A stretch of 64,000 nucleotides of DNA from Spongilla lacustris (lineage: Eukaryota > Porifera > Demospongiae > Spongillida > Spongillidae), in assembly GCA_949361645.1 (NCBI GenBank), contig OX442428.1, positions 6,532,503 through 6,596,502 on the forward strand, given 5' to 3'. Positions 36,754 to 48,164 of this stretch are shown piece by piece. Made by a program: the position numbers and the translations under genes. The first letter of the stretch is position 1; every line of letters starts with the position of its first letter. Below the pieces are notes generated by a model that saw nothing but the letters and a program-made list of their open reading frames with translations, did not search any database and was not told the DNA's origin.

Positions 36754-39502
36754 ATGGATATCTTCCATTTTGTAAAACGGGCATAAGTTATTTACGTATG
36801 CGCTTACTTGGTGTGCTTAAATTTGACTGTTTATAACAGTCCGGGTCAATGCAATAATAGAGTGTTTTTTGAACGAATTGTTGAGGATCGAAAATGAGCA
36901 GCGCTATAGCTTGTATTGAACTATAATCACTCGCGCAGGTGCATTTTTTGGCTTGGGAATCATTCATGAATATAATGAACTAGAAGTAAGCAGCGCCTCT
37001 GCCAGAGCTGCACGCTATCTAATGGGAATGAGTAGCTATCGGGGCAAGCTAATAAAATGGTGTGCTGTGGACAGACTGTGGTAACGTATTTTGACCCATT
37101 ACATCATCTCCACCTAGCTTCTGTAAATCCTACATGTACATCATTACATGTACCTGTTCATGTTCATGTAAAGCGTTCACAGTCGAATCACATTTTTTCA
37201 AAATAGCCTAAAATTAACTTTGTCTTTGGTGTTGCTCGTTTCAATGTATGCATCATGCGAATCTCTGCATCAGTGGTACTGAGTTTTTAGGATACATCAG
37301 TATGGCTGTTCCCGGTACTGCATGGCAATGGCCTAAATCATAGTGGATGCATCAACCTTTTACCTTATTGCACACGATACACTATAGATGTGGATTTATC
37401 TCACTGCAAATGATTGTACAAGGTAACATTTTTTTCAGTTGTATGTAATTCCAAACCATGCAGGCACTTAATTATACATTTCTTATAAAACAGTTATCCA
37501 CGTTCAACCACTATCATGCGGTTCAGCAAACTCATGTCCAGTATGTGTGTGTCCCAACACCGCTGTGGAGTACACTTGTACACTGACCATACCATCATTT
37601 CTCATTGTGTGGAGGCTTCCTAATGGAACATGTCCACAAACCAGTGATGTTTGTCCACTGGTACAAAATAACAACTGTCAGACTACTACATCCACAGCCA
37701 CTACAACATGTGGTGGATTTACTGCAACTTATGGATCTTCCCCTTCATGTCTAACATCTACACTAACCTTTGTTCTTGGTGGTGTGAGCAATACAATACA
37801 ATGTAACAGTGAGTACTGGTACATCAATGGAAGCTATAATATTATAGAGAGTATCTCTGTAACCTTCAATGCAGGTTAGTTCTGCAAGCTTATGCATATT
37901 TTAATATGTACATGCATGTTACCTTTCCTTAATAGTGCAGACCTCGCATATAATATTTGAGAATGTGACAACCACCAATGACTCCTTAACTGTAACCTGG
38001 CAACCAATTAATTCCACTAAGTGCAGCACTATTAATAACTACACACTCAGACTATCTGGCTCTGTTGTAATACATGTAGTTAACAAGAACATCACAAACT
38101 ATACCTTCCATAATCTTACACAAGACAAATCTTATGAGGTTCAAATGACACCAAATAGCTGTGCAGGAATGGGAACCATGGTTACACAGAATATGTACAC
38201 TTGTAAGCCATGTATACCATTCTAAAGTGATATCTTTGTAATCTTTATTATTTTTTTTCCAGTGGCCAACCCTCGATCCTGATAACCTTTTATTGAATCT
38301 GGTCTATGAAAATGGCTCATTAAAGCAAGTAGAGCTACAGTGGTCCTGTGCTATTAATAGTAGTGTATGCATGTGTATTGGCTCATATTATCTTACTCTA
38401 ATGCATACACCTTCCACTACATATCTGGCTCTATTTCCATGATGGGCAGGTTCAAGGCTATGTTGTTAGGATCTGTACTCCTTATGAGAAATGCACAGAG
38501 ATGCAAGTGTTGGCCAAGCAATGGTATTTGGTGTTGGATGTGAGCAACACAGTAGTTCCCTCCTCCTACATGGTGGGTGTGTCCTCACTAAACCAAGGAG
38601 GAAGGGGACCAGAGAAACTGCTTAACCAAAGTACAGGTAATGAGCTTTAATGAGGGATATTCACACTATTAAGTATACATGTAGATTGCAAGTTGGTTTT
38701 TATGAGAAATAGGTTTTATTAAGAATGAGTTGCACTAGATTTTGCAAATCACAGCCTGACCTGTTATACATTGATACTTCATGCTAAATATCATTCCTTT
38801 TTTTTCTGAAAGCCATGATTAGTGCTATAGGGAGCTTGCAGCTTTTGGAAAACAATTCTTTGAATTGTTTGCTCCTGAAAAACCAGGCTTTCTTCTGTCT
38901 GGTTTGCTGCAGTACTGATCCCTCTGTTCCTCCTGACTCAAGTGTGTACAACATCTCCACTACCAGAGGCACAGAGGTGACTGTTGACCTTGATGGCCTC
39001 ACCAGTGGTCAGATGTACTACTGTAAGGCAGCAGCTACCAACACTACCTCTGCTAGCTGTGGTGGTCCTGTGGTTGGAGGTGTGAAGGTGTACTTCCATT
39101 TAGCTGTACATCTATTGCTCACTTCCATTGGTAACGCTGTGTTGGAATAGGTCAGCATTAAATCATTATTTCTTTCTTTTAGTTAATTTTTCTTCAACTC
39201 CAAAAGATGTATTTATCCAATCAACACCAACATAAGTTTATGTCATCACTACATGCATAGCTATGACCATAGCTGTGTTATTTCTTGTGGGGTTAATCAC
39301 CACATGTTGGTACTACAAATCTAGGGTTAAGAAGTTCAAGATGGCTGGGCAAACACAAAATCCAACCTGTAAGGTGGTTTATGAAGAGGTGACCCTTTCA
39401 AGGAAGGGCAATGAAGAGAGGATTGAGGTCAAGTCAAATGAAACCTATGAAGAGCCCACCATCAGGATAAGGGAGAATGCAGCCTATGGTGTGTTCATGT
39501 AG
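36754..39502 (+). pseudogene. Ig/FN3 receptor, array copy 5, three disabling lesions
   Basis: Exon equivalents: 36754-36782, 37388-37422, 37494-37874, 37936-38202, 38263-38364, 38450-38636, 38813-39130 and 39183-39502. Lesions: the first intron starts AT instead of GT (36783-36784); a 4-bp insertion near 38274 shifts the second FN3 domain and gives TGA at 38280-38282; and TAT has become TAA at 39233-39235, just before the membrane helix. The remaining exons are well kept, so decay is recent. Skipping the damaged exon could not rescue the membrane anchor because of the last stop. Confidence 0.8.
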
Positions 39503-41198
39503 AAACTGTGATGCAGTAAGGAGATTTATCTGCTAAGTAACAATGAAAAAAAACAATGAACAAACTTTGCAGTCAGTTTTCATATGCACTTGTATTGGGA
39601 AAACTAAGAATGAAAAGAAGTATATTAATATACAAGTACCAATGTACTACAAGCTCCCTCCCCCCTCCACCTCCACCCCCCCCCCCCCCTCCCCCACCAC
39701 CACCAAGAAAACTGTAAACATATAACAAATTTTACATCTTATACACTTGATTGGCTACAATACCTAGTTGGCAAACTATGCATGGTGATCCAGGAGTAGC
39801 GCGAATTTTGCACTGAATGGTATACATAGGCACATACATCTAGTCCGCCGGCGCTATTATTAACTAAGATGTTATATTTGCTACATTTGAATTATCAGAC
39901 CAGTAGAAGAAGCCATACTCAAAGTGTGGAACTGTATTAAACTGTTTAAGTTTGCCAGCGCTTATACGCACGCACGAAAGTGTGTCAAAATGTCTGGTCA
40001 GCGTACGAGAGGTCCTCACATTAATAATTATCGCATTCACGTGATAGTGATACACAGCCCCACCCTCCTAAACTTTGCTTCTCTTCAACATCATTACGCG
40101 CACTTTTCATTCGTCTACATGTATGCAAATAATCATCATGCAGTGACCCATGCAGATGCAATATTGTAAATCCATGCGGCGTGCTGTTATCAACAATATT
40201 AATGCTCTCAAGCCGTCCGCCGGGCTAAACAAATGGCTACCCTGGTGCCAGGGCTTCAGTACTTCGGTGCATCTATTATAAAGAGTCTGGCACCGAGACT
40301 ACTCAGCCTATAAAATACTTCCCGCTATCGGTTTGGAGGCAAACAACTGAACACTGAGCACTGTTCGGGATATACGTCTTCATAGTCCTGATTTCCAAGG
40401 TCTGGGTGCAGTTCCGATCCACGGCATGATATTTAAAAATGTATATATAATTATACAAATCAACACATAAAGCCGAGGAATGCATACTTTCTTTGGCTAC
40501 TAATTATAAGCAGCCCACAGGAACACATGCAGGGAAAAGCTCGACATTCATATACTCACAGTCAGCGTGTTACTAAATATCTACCACCTGATTTTAACGT
40601 TGGCCCCCATATGCATGAATAAAAGTATGCATATTGTTCCATACATGTATCAAGAAGTGTGGGGTGTAAAGGAAAGCTTGTGAGCAGTTGGGGCCTTTTT
40701 TCAGCTATGCTAGTAGTTCCAGTGATGAGCACAAGGCCGGTTATACTAGTACGCGTCCAATATAATGGCATGCACGTATGCTTAGTTTCCAAGAAATCTT
40801 CATTCATTATCAACAATTGCTTCGAGGTGACAAACAGAAGCCATGTTCCCAAAGGATAAGAAAAATTCTTAACGGTGTTCACAGTTGTGTGGTAAGGTCA
40901 ATGTAAAATGTAGCCCAGTTTCCAAGCAACTAATCATGCAGAATCGACCGTGTATACTGTATGCGAATGTTATTACTCCCGCCGCATGATTCCATGCGTT
41001 AGTCTCGGCTGCAAACCCAACGGAGTCTTGATTCGTCGCACGCACGCATGGCTTCTGTCCGGCTAGGTAATATTCTGTGACCACCAGCACAGGTGTCAAG
41101 GTGTGTAAGAACTTGCAAATTTAATAACATCACACCGTAAATGATTGATTTTTTAAATACGTGTTTCGCAAGCTGCATGTGCAATTAACGTTAACCGT
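39503..41198. other. intergenic; no gene recognised
   Basis: The first part matches the flank of copy 1. A C-rich stretch lies at 39659-39705. The rest has no recognisable exon, RNA gene or repeat. Confidence 0.45.
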
Positions 41199-41951
41199 CA
41201 GTGTGATGTCCTGGACCCAGGGGATCGCACACGAGAAGATCACAGCCAATATCAGAACAACAAGCTCGTTGACATTAATATTAGAACAATCCACGGAGCG
41301 CCCCCGCTCTATTACAATGGTGCCCGCTCTTTTGTCCAATAGTATGGTAGGCGTCCGCCCCGCGGTTTGACCTCTTCCAGCCCTGCAGCCCATGCCCATA
41401 ACCTCACTGATAGGATACTACACTCCCTTCCCCCTTAGTGTTGATTCATTTGACGTCTTTATCACGCTGACTCTGACTTGACTGACTCGACATTGACTTG
41501 ACTGATATGACTGACTCGACACTAACTTGATCGACTCGACACTTTATCCCTACCCGATGAGTGGAGACGTCGATCCACCACTCCAGCGGCGCGGTCCCGA
41601 CGTTCTTCTCTACGTCCTCCCCGGCGGCAGGTCACGCGCGTCCTCCACATCCTCCCCGACGGTAGGTCACATCCTTACAGCGGCGGAGCTTCCGTCCGCA
41701 TGGTCGGTCGCTGGGAGTGTTGTCCTCGCGGAGAGCTGGGGTCCTACCCTCCTTTCTCCGGGGGGGCTGTGACACTTGGTAGCTGGCAGATGTTATCCCA
41801 CCCTCGTCGCCAATGTGATGTCCTGGACCCGGGGGATCGCACGTGAGAAGGTCACAGCCAATAGGAAAACAGGCTCGTTGACACACATGCACCACAACAA
41901 CAATCCACGGAGCGCCCCCGCTCTTTTGTCCAATACAGTAGCAGCTCACAC
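41199..41951 (-). mobile_element. miniature LTR retrotransposon (TRIM-like) remnant
   Basis: Two direct repeats, about 41201-41355 and 41815-41951, share gtgatgtcctggaccc, ggggatcgcac, cacagccaata, aacaatccacggagcgcccc and cttttgtccaata. On the minus strand the second begins TGTGAGC and ends ATCACA, and is followed directly by ttggcgacgagggtgggat, which looks like a tRNA primer-binding site. The internal part is only about 460 bp with no protease, RT or integrase. Size, LTR edges and site order fit a TRIM. No target duplication was found. Confidence 0.7.
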
Positions 41952-42007
41952 ATTGTGACAATTTGCAATCCCACATTTGGAAAATATGCCCCATTCATAG
42001 TGATGTT

Positions 42008-42099
42008 AAGCTGGGTTCACAATGGGCTATTCCAAATTTAACCGTATACCCCTATGGATGACAATAAATGGTGTTCAAGGGGGGTATTGGAAATATGTC

Positions 42100-42133
<34 letters not shown>

Positions 42134-42530
42134 CTTAGAAGGTAAAACAGAAGCTTGTCCGGGGGGAGGGGGGTGTGGAACAAAACACAAGCATGTCCAG
42201 GGGGGGGGGGGGGGTGGAATAGAATAGAAGCTTGTCCAGGGGGGCATTTATGAGTTTGTCCCGAGGGGATGGAGATGCAATAAATGCATGTCCGGGGAGG
42301 GGGGGGGGGGGGGGGGGGTGTATGATTAAATAATGGAATAGCCCAATGTGACACTCGCTGAATTAATGTTGCATCAGCGTCACTGAAACGTCATATTGTA
42401 AACAATTATTATATACCCCAGCTGACGTGACATGACGCTGGCATAGACTTGAGTTCTATTCCAGCGTCGGCGTCACAAATTACAGACGTTGACGCAACAT
42501 TCAGCGAGCGTCACATTGTAAACCCAGCTT
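42008..42530. mobile_element. MITE with aagctgggttcacaat ends
   Basis: Ends aagctgggttcacaat (42008) and attgtaaacccagctt (42515-42530) are inverted. A second inverted pair lies inside: cactcgctgaatt.atgttgc / gcaacattcagcgag. Another element (42024-42344) is inserted next to its left end. Confidence 0.65.
42024..42344. mobile_element. nested MITE with gggctattcc ends and poly-G core
   Basis: Perfect 10-bp inverted ends gggctattcc / ggaatagccc. The core has several aagc(t/a)tgtcc(g/a)ggggg units and a poly-G run of about 31 bases. Related sequence (gatgacaatgaatggtgtcc) occurs at about 50308, and gggctattcc also at 48808. Confidence 0.65.
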
Positions 42531-42649
42531 CAGGCTAGGTGTTTGTGTTCCTAGCAATCCCTACAACCCACTACTAATGAGTTCACATGGTGATGGTATT
42601 TCATTAGAAGCCTCCCAGCAGTTATTAACCGGATACTGCATGAAAATGC
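42531..42649. other. no feature recognised
   Basis: Short spacer between the MITE and the large inverted repeat. Confidence 0.3.
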
Positions 42650-43490
42650 GCCTTACCTTCACATACACGTAACGTACCCTTTGGCTCGAAAGAAAACAAA
42701 ATTACCTGCGCACCCTTATACATAAAGACTGGCTCTAGATGAGCAGCTGACGACAGATTGGCAGGTTGAAACACCTTGGCTGTTAGTGTGAGACAACACA
42801 AATGGCATGATTCAGATCATCGACCAGCACATAAACCCACCTACATATGTATGCATAAGGTACGCGCATCTTTGTACAATATGAATGAAGGAATTACAGT
42901 GCAATACAAACTGTGCCAACAGCACCTCACCAAGCATCATGTTCTACAAGCTTCTCAGATGCCTATTCCCACCTGGTGATGCAATGCACCTGGACGAAAA
43001 AACAACCTTGGTTTAGCAGCTGATCCATCAGATTGAGTAGCACAATAACTCATCTTTGTTTTCACAATGAGCACACCATTTTCTGCTGTGCGAGGATGAA
43101 AAGCACAACACAAGAAAAAAGGTACAGTGTGTGGAGTGATGGTCTTCTTTAGGCTCACACCATCATGCATTTGCAATACATCAATGGATATGTTTATTTG
43201 GTACATGTCAAAAATGGGGCACCTGACAATGCTTTCTACTTAGGACAGCTTTGCCAACCATTCATACAGAACACAGATCAATTGCGTTCAGGTCTCTGGC
43301 TCATTGAGGCAGATGGACGTTGCGGACAAATGTCTGTGGACAGGTTAGGCTGGCTGCCACGGGGATCTAAGCTACATCAGCCTACATGTAATGCTGCTTC
43401 TTTGTATGTTTAGGAACCATACACACTTGTGTATAGCTCTACGTGTACATCAACTAATCTAAAGCAGTACAGTACATGCATACACACGTT
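42650..43490. repeat. left arm of large inverted repeat
   Basis: About 690 bp (42650-43335) plus 43425-43490 pair in reverse complement with 45583-46413 at high identity with small indels. Both arms contain the same broken open frames (for example HKWHDSDHRPAHKPTYICMH), probably remnants of an element's coding region, but no family is recognised. Confidence 0.85.
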
Positions 43491-43750
43491 TAGCCATATT
43501 GTACGCACGCATGACTTTTTAAATGTACGATCATAAGTCGCAAGGGCTGTTTCATATGAACTTACCCCCATACTGGCTGTAACGAGGCCCTTACCCCCTT
43601 GGCTTCGTAATGTCTCATCTAACCGCATGTAGGCACGAACACGTTGCAGTGCATCAGTGTTTAAATCTTCACCGGAACTAAATGTAATCGGCATAACCAC
43701 AGTAGCTCTGAAGTCATATAGACGATAAGCCTATGGCGATCACTTGCATG

Positions 43751-43891
43751 GGAAAAAAATCATTCACTTACCTCATAGTTTCACTCATTGATTCTAAAGT
43801 GAGGCTGACTGTCTGTGTGCTGCATATGTACAGTAGCCTCACTTTGGAATCATGCGTGTGAAACTATGAGGTAAGTGAATGATCTTTTTCC
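43751..43891. mobile_element. 141-bp palindromic element
   Basis: Arms ggaaaaaaatcattcactta... and ...taagtgaatgatctttttcc pair over about 34 bp, followed by a second paired stretch (ttctaaagtgaggct / agcctcactttggaat). Looks like a short palindromic MITE in the loop of the large inverted repeat. Confidence 0.7.
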
Positions 43892-43911
43892 ACACTGTAG
43901 TGCACGTGGTC

Positions 43912-43990
43912 ACCATAGGCGGCAGGTTACACGCGTCATCCACATCCTCCCCGGCTGTGGGTCACAGCCTTACAGCGGCGGAGCATTTGA
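43912..43990. repeat. fragment of the TRIM-like element interior
   Basis: ccacatcctccccg and ccttacagcggcggagc are shared with 41645-41690, inside the TRIM-like element. Confidence 0.6.
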
Positions 43991-44069
43991 TGCGTACAAT
44001 ATGGCTAAACGTGTGTATACATGTCATAGGCAGCCGGAGGGGGGGGGGGGGGGGCCCAGGGGTCATGCA

Positions 44070-44690
44070 CACACATCCAATGCCCCCCATGTACACCCAA
44101 TGCCACCCATGTACACCCATCCAATGTCCCCCATGTACACCCTTCCAATGCCCCCATGCACACCCATCCAATGCCACCCATGTACACCCATCCAATGCCC
44201 CCTCCATGTACACCCATCCAGTGTCCCCATGTACACCCATCCAATGCCCCCCCCATGTACACCCATCCAATGCCCCCCATGTACACCCATCCAATGCCCC
44301 CATGTACACCCATCCAATGTCCCCCCCCATGTACACCCATCCAATACCCTCCATGTACACGCATCCAATGCCCTCCATGTACGCCCATCCAATGTCCCCC
44401 ATGTACACCCATACAATGCCTCCATGTACACCCATCCAATGTCCCCCCCCCATGTACACCCATCCAATGCCCCCCATGTACACCTTCCAATGCCCTCATG
44501 TACACCCATCCAATGCCTCCTTGTACACCATTCCAATGCCCCCTATGCACACCCATCCAATGCCTTCCACACACATCCATCCAATGTCCCCCAAGTAGAC
44601 CCATCCAATGCACACACACCCATCCAATGCACACACACCCATCCAATGCACACACACCCATCCAATGCCTCTATGTACACTTACCAGGCT
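44070..44690. repeat. 24-bp minisatellite, atgtacacccatccaatgcccc
   Basis: About 25 units with variable C-run length. The long frames on both strands are periodic artefacts. Confidence 0.95.
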
Positions 44691-45582
44691 TGTGGGGTGA
44701 TTGCCATCTGCTGCTGTACCCATATGAAGTTGCATAGAGTGAGGGATATTTAAAAGAAACCATTTGCATACCTTACAAGTGCATGTGTAGCTGAACATAG
44801 CACTTGAAGTGATTCTTCAGCTCTTTTCCCAGAAGAACACGTGAGCTTTAATTAAGCAATGCAAAACATTTGGGGGTGGATCTCAGGTGTGAATGTTGAT
44901 GTTAAAAGCCACAAGAAACTTGTCAGCATAGGAGATACAGCTGTATGGTGGCTCTGGTTCTACTGCTCTCCACTTTGCTTTGATCCCTCTATGCAATATG
45001 CACCCGCACACTCGGCACAGATCATCTAGTGCTGCACTTCCATTCTTGTGGTGCGCGTTATTCATAATTTGGGTATGTGTGTTCAAATAATTATAGCAGG
45101 GCGTAGGAGACGCGGCACCTCGGACTGAAAACATATTCTTACCTGGCAAAGATACCACTATAAGCTGTACTTTTACCGGCAGCACTTATAAGGGCGGGAA
45201 AAAAGCTACACAGTTGTGATTTTATGCTACATTTCCCGCCTAAAAAGAACCATCTTATGCGCGGAACGAAATGCAGTGCGCCACTCGAGGCTAATGGATG
45301 CGTGAGGCTAAATCTAATAAGAAGACAAGTTCTAGTTACCGTTTGTTGCAATTTTATTCGCATTAGATCGATCGGCTGCGGAAACCTTAAGTTGAAACTT
45401 TAATGAGCTTGTAAAGGGAAAGTGGTTGTTGAACCGTAAATCTTTTTCCGGTGCCCTAATTATGACCCTTTTTGTCCAATTGTAACAGCCGTGGTATTTG
45501 AAGTATCGTAAGCCACGCTTCTTTTTGGCACCCCTCGTGTGCTTGGCCCCTCCCCTCGGTAGATGCTGGGGCCACCTCTGCA
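44691..45582. other. no gene recognised
   Basis: Loop of the large inverted repeat. Scattered short frames without known domains. Confidence 0.35.
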
Positions 45583-46413
45583 TGTACTGTACTGCTTTAG
45601 ATTAGTTGATGTACACGTAGAGCTATGCACAAGGCTTTTTGCACCACCAATCCTACATCCCACCAATCACTTTCTCGATAGAGAAGTTTTTGATATTCTA
45701 ACCTGATCGTACTTCACAGATATTCGTCAGCAACGTCCATCTACCTCAATGAGCCAGAGACCTTAACGCAATTGATCTGTGTTCTGTATGAATGGTTGGC
45801 AAAGCTGTCCTAAGTAGAAAGCATTGTCAGGTGCCCCATTTTTGACATGTACCAAATAAACATATCCATTGACGTATTGCAAATGCATGATGGTGTGAGC
45901 CTAAAGAAGACCATCACTCCACACACTGTACCTTTTTTCTTGCGTTGTGCTTTTCATCCTCGCACAACAGAAAATGGTGTGCTCATTGTGAAAACAAAGA
46001 TGAGTTAATGTGCTACTCAATCTGATGGATCAGCTGCTAAACCAAGGTTGTTTTGTTTCTCCAGGTGCATTTGCATCAGGATAGGCATCTGAGAAGCTTG
46101 TTGAACATGATGCTTGGTGCATGAGGTGCTGTTGGCACAGTTTGTATTGCACTGTAATTCCTTCATTCATATTGTACAAAGATGCGCATACCTTATGCAT
46201 ACATATGTAGGTGGGTTTATGTGCTGGTCGATGATCTGAATCATGCCACTTGTGTTGTCTCACATTAACAGCCAAGGTGTTTCAACCTGCCAATCTGTCG
46301 TCAGCTGCTCATCTAGAGCCAGTCTTTATGTATAAGGGTGCGCAGGTGATTTAGTTTTTTTTTCGAGCCAAAGGGTACGTACGTGTACGTGAAGGTAAGG
46401 CTTAGTTGGGCGT
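45583..46413. repeat. right arm of large inverted repeat
   Basis: Reverse-complement partner of 42650-43490. It ends where the next TIR element begins. Confidence 0.85.
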
Positions 46414-46960
46414 GGCCCGCCCTTCGCGAAGGTCGAGATTTGTCATGAGTATTATGTAATGTCTTTGTGAATATCGTTATGTTGTTGCTTTAGGGCTAGG
46501 GTACGTGTAGATGTGTTAGATTATGCGTGGTGATAATGCGGTTTGCCTGCTTTATGATGTTCTTAAAACGAATGACAGGCGGGACGTTGTATGGTGTGGA
46601 GAGCCTTCCTAGATTTGCCATCGGCAAGCAGCTCTTACCAAAGCTAGTTGGAAAAATTGCAAATACATCTCTGCCTTCTATAAATGTGGTTGTTACATCC
46701 ATTGCCCAGGCTTCTAAGCAGGGTAGCCCAACTCTTTAACTGCCTCGCAAACAAAACTTGTCCACTCCATGAGAATTATAAGCTAAATGGAAAGAACAGC
46801 TGCCTATCATTATCTTACATCAGCCGGTAATTGGGTGATAATGAACCCACTTGAACGCGATTGGACTGCAATCCCCGTTGCAGCAGAACAAATCTTGGTA
46901 TTGGCTTGCAACCCGACCTTCCGACAACGCGAAGGTCGGGCCACACCCAACTAGTAAGAC
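46411..46960. mobile_element. TIR-flanked element carrying a helicase fragment
   Basis: Inverted ends: agttgggcgtggcccgccc (about 46414) with cgcgaaggtcg, and cgcgaaggtcgggccacacc with caact ending at about 46953. About 0.54 kb in total, holding the RecQ-like fragment. Confidence 0.6.
46496..46712 (-). pseudogene. RecQ-type DEAD/DEAH helicase fragment
   Basis: The minus strand reads FIEGRDVFAIFPTSFGKSCL, the Walker A (motif I) region of RecQ-like helicases, where GRDVF.xLPTGxGKS is usual. Here the invariant Gly before the second variable position is Ser. Only about 60 residues remain, and no motif II (DExH) is seen. It is probably a captured or decayed transposon-borne gene piece. Confidence 0.55.
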
Positions 46961-47154
46961 GCACTGCTGGGAGGGATACAGTTGACCTTATAATGAAATT
47001 CATCACCACGTGAATCTCATTAGATGTGTACCTCACTGACAGAGAGATAGTATAATGAATAGATGATTAATACCGGCCAATATAGGTACACATGTATCTC
47101 CATGCATTAAAAACGCACGTCAGTACAACGTAAGACGGATGGGGCTCACAATGT
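46961..47154. other. no feature recognised
   Basis: Short intergenic stretch downstream of the methyltransferase stop codon. Confidence 0.3.
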
Positions 47155-47940
47155 CTAACTATCAATACGTTTCTTCCCAGCAACCACGAGTACAGCGTAA
47201 TCTTTGTACTTTGCTGTGGCTTCGCAGTCATCCAAATATAGGAGTTCGCGCATTATTGTCAATCCTGCTGCTTTTATTGATTCAGTTATTTGAGCCTTCG
47301 TTACACTGAGTACTGTTTCATAAACAATCTTGCCGACCTCATAGCAACCGCTGCATTTGGTATCTTCAGTACCGTAGCTCATTTCAATGTGCAGATAACC
47401 GCCAACTTTAACAAGGCCCGACAACTTCCTAACTGCCATGGCAAATGCTTCCGGGGAACGGCACACAGAATCCAACACGCCAGAACATATTACATAATCG
47501 TAGGGACCGCGGTACTCCTCGGAAATGACTTGCTCTGCAGTGAGGTCACAACGAACGGCTGCCTTGAATACGTCCCGCATTCTTTTTTCTCTGCTTTCAA
47601 CTGTCTCTCCTTTGTTTTCAAGTTCCAAACAGTGCTTCACGTGACCCTGCCAGCTGAATGCCGAAGGGTCACCCTTAACCCATCGTTCGACTTCGGTCAA
47701 GTTATTCTGTGCGTAGTCTGCCTGGACGTACTCCTTGGTCTTGTGCGCTGCGTAAAGAAGTGGTAAAAGGTCTGGGCCCCCTCCAAAGTTAAGCATTGTG
47801 AGGCTGTCGTCGGGAAACTGCGAGAAGATAGGAACGTACTCGTCTAGCTTTGCGTGTATCGCTGTCAGTCCAAAGTAATTCTCGAGGTAGTATTTGGTAT
47901 CGAAGTGATCATAATTATCATCCAGCACTGCAGCCATCAT
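47155..47940 (-). CDS. NNMT/PNMT/TEMT-family SAM-dependent methyltransferase
   Basis: Transfers a methyl group from S-adenosylmethionine to a small amine; the substrate (nicotinamide, an arylethanolamine or other) cannot be told. With ATG at 47940 the protein has 261 residues, close to the usual 260-285. Seen: HFDTKYYLENYF at the N-terminus, SAM-binding motif I LNFGGGPDLL (residues 50-59), acidic motif QADYAQNN (73-80), EVERWVKGDPSAFSW, YDYVICSGVLDSVC (near motif post-II) and VKVGGYLHIE. The frame is open upstream to 48087, but that part is low in family similarity, and a splice acceptor (tatcttgcag) lies about 30 bp before the ATG. Intronless over the coding part. Confidence 0.88.
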   Translation of the reverse strand: MMAAVLDDNYDHFDTKYYLENYFGLTAIHAKLDEYVPIFSQFPDDSLTMLNFGGGPDLLPLLYAAHKTKEYVQADYAQNNLTEVERWVKGDPSAFSWQGHVKHCLELENKGETVESREKRMRDVFKAAVRCDLTAEQVISEEYRGPYDYVICSGVLDSVCRSPEAFAMAVRKLSGLVKVGGYLHIEMSYGTEDTKCSGCYEVGKIVYETVLSVTKAQITESIKAAGLTIMRELLYLDDCEATAKYKDYAVLVVAGKKRIDS

Positions 47941-48164
47941 AGATCGAATGTTCAATACGTGATACTGCAAGATATTTATATATACAATATTAGCAATGCT
48001 AATTACAAATTGAATTCCAGGAAATTGCGGTGGAGGAACCATGGTGATGGCGTCACGCGTGCCGTGATCGGATCGGATCGCAATCAAACCAGTGTCGTAT
48101 CCAGACTCAAACGTACGTAACGATGATCATTGCTTTGCTGTATCACATAACAACCTACTGTATC

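Noticed and set aside
41632..41994. 120-codon minus-strand frame as a gene
   Set aside because: Covers the 5' LTR and primer-site region of the TRIM-like element; no protein family.
42776..43413. Frames in the arms of the large inverted repeat as host genes
   Set aside because: The same broken frames occur in both arms; no recognised domain, so left as repeat content.
43962..44661. Gly/Trp/His- and Pro/Cys/His-rich frames on both strands
   Set aside because: 24-bp minisatellite artefact.
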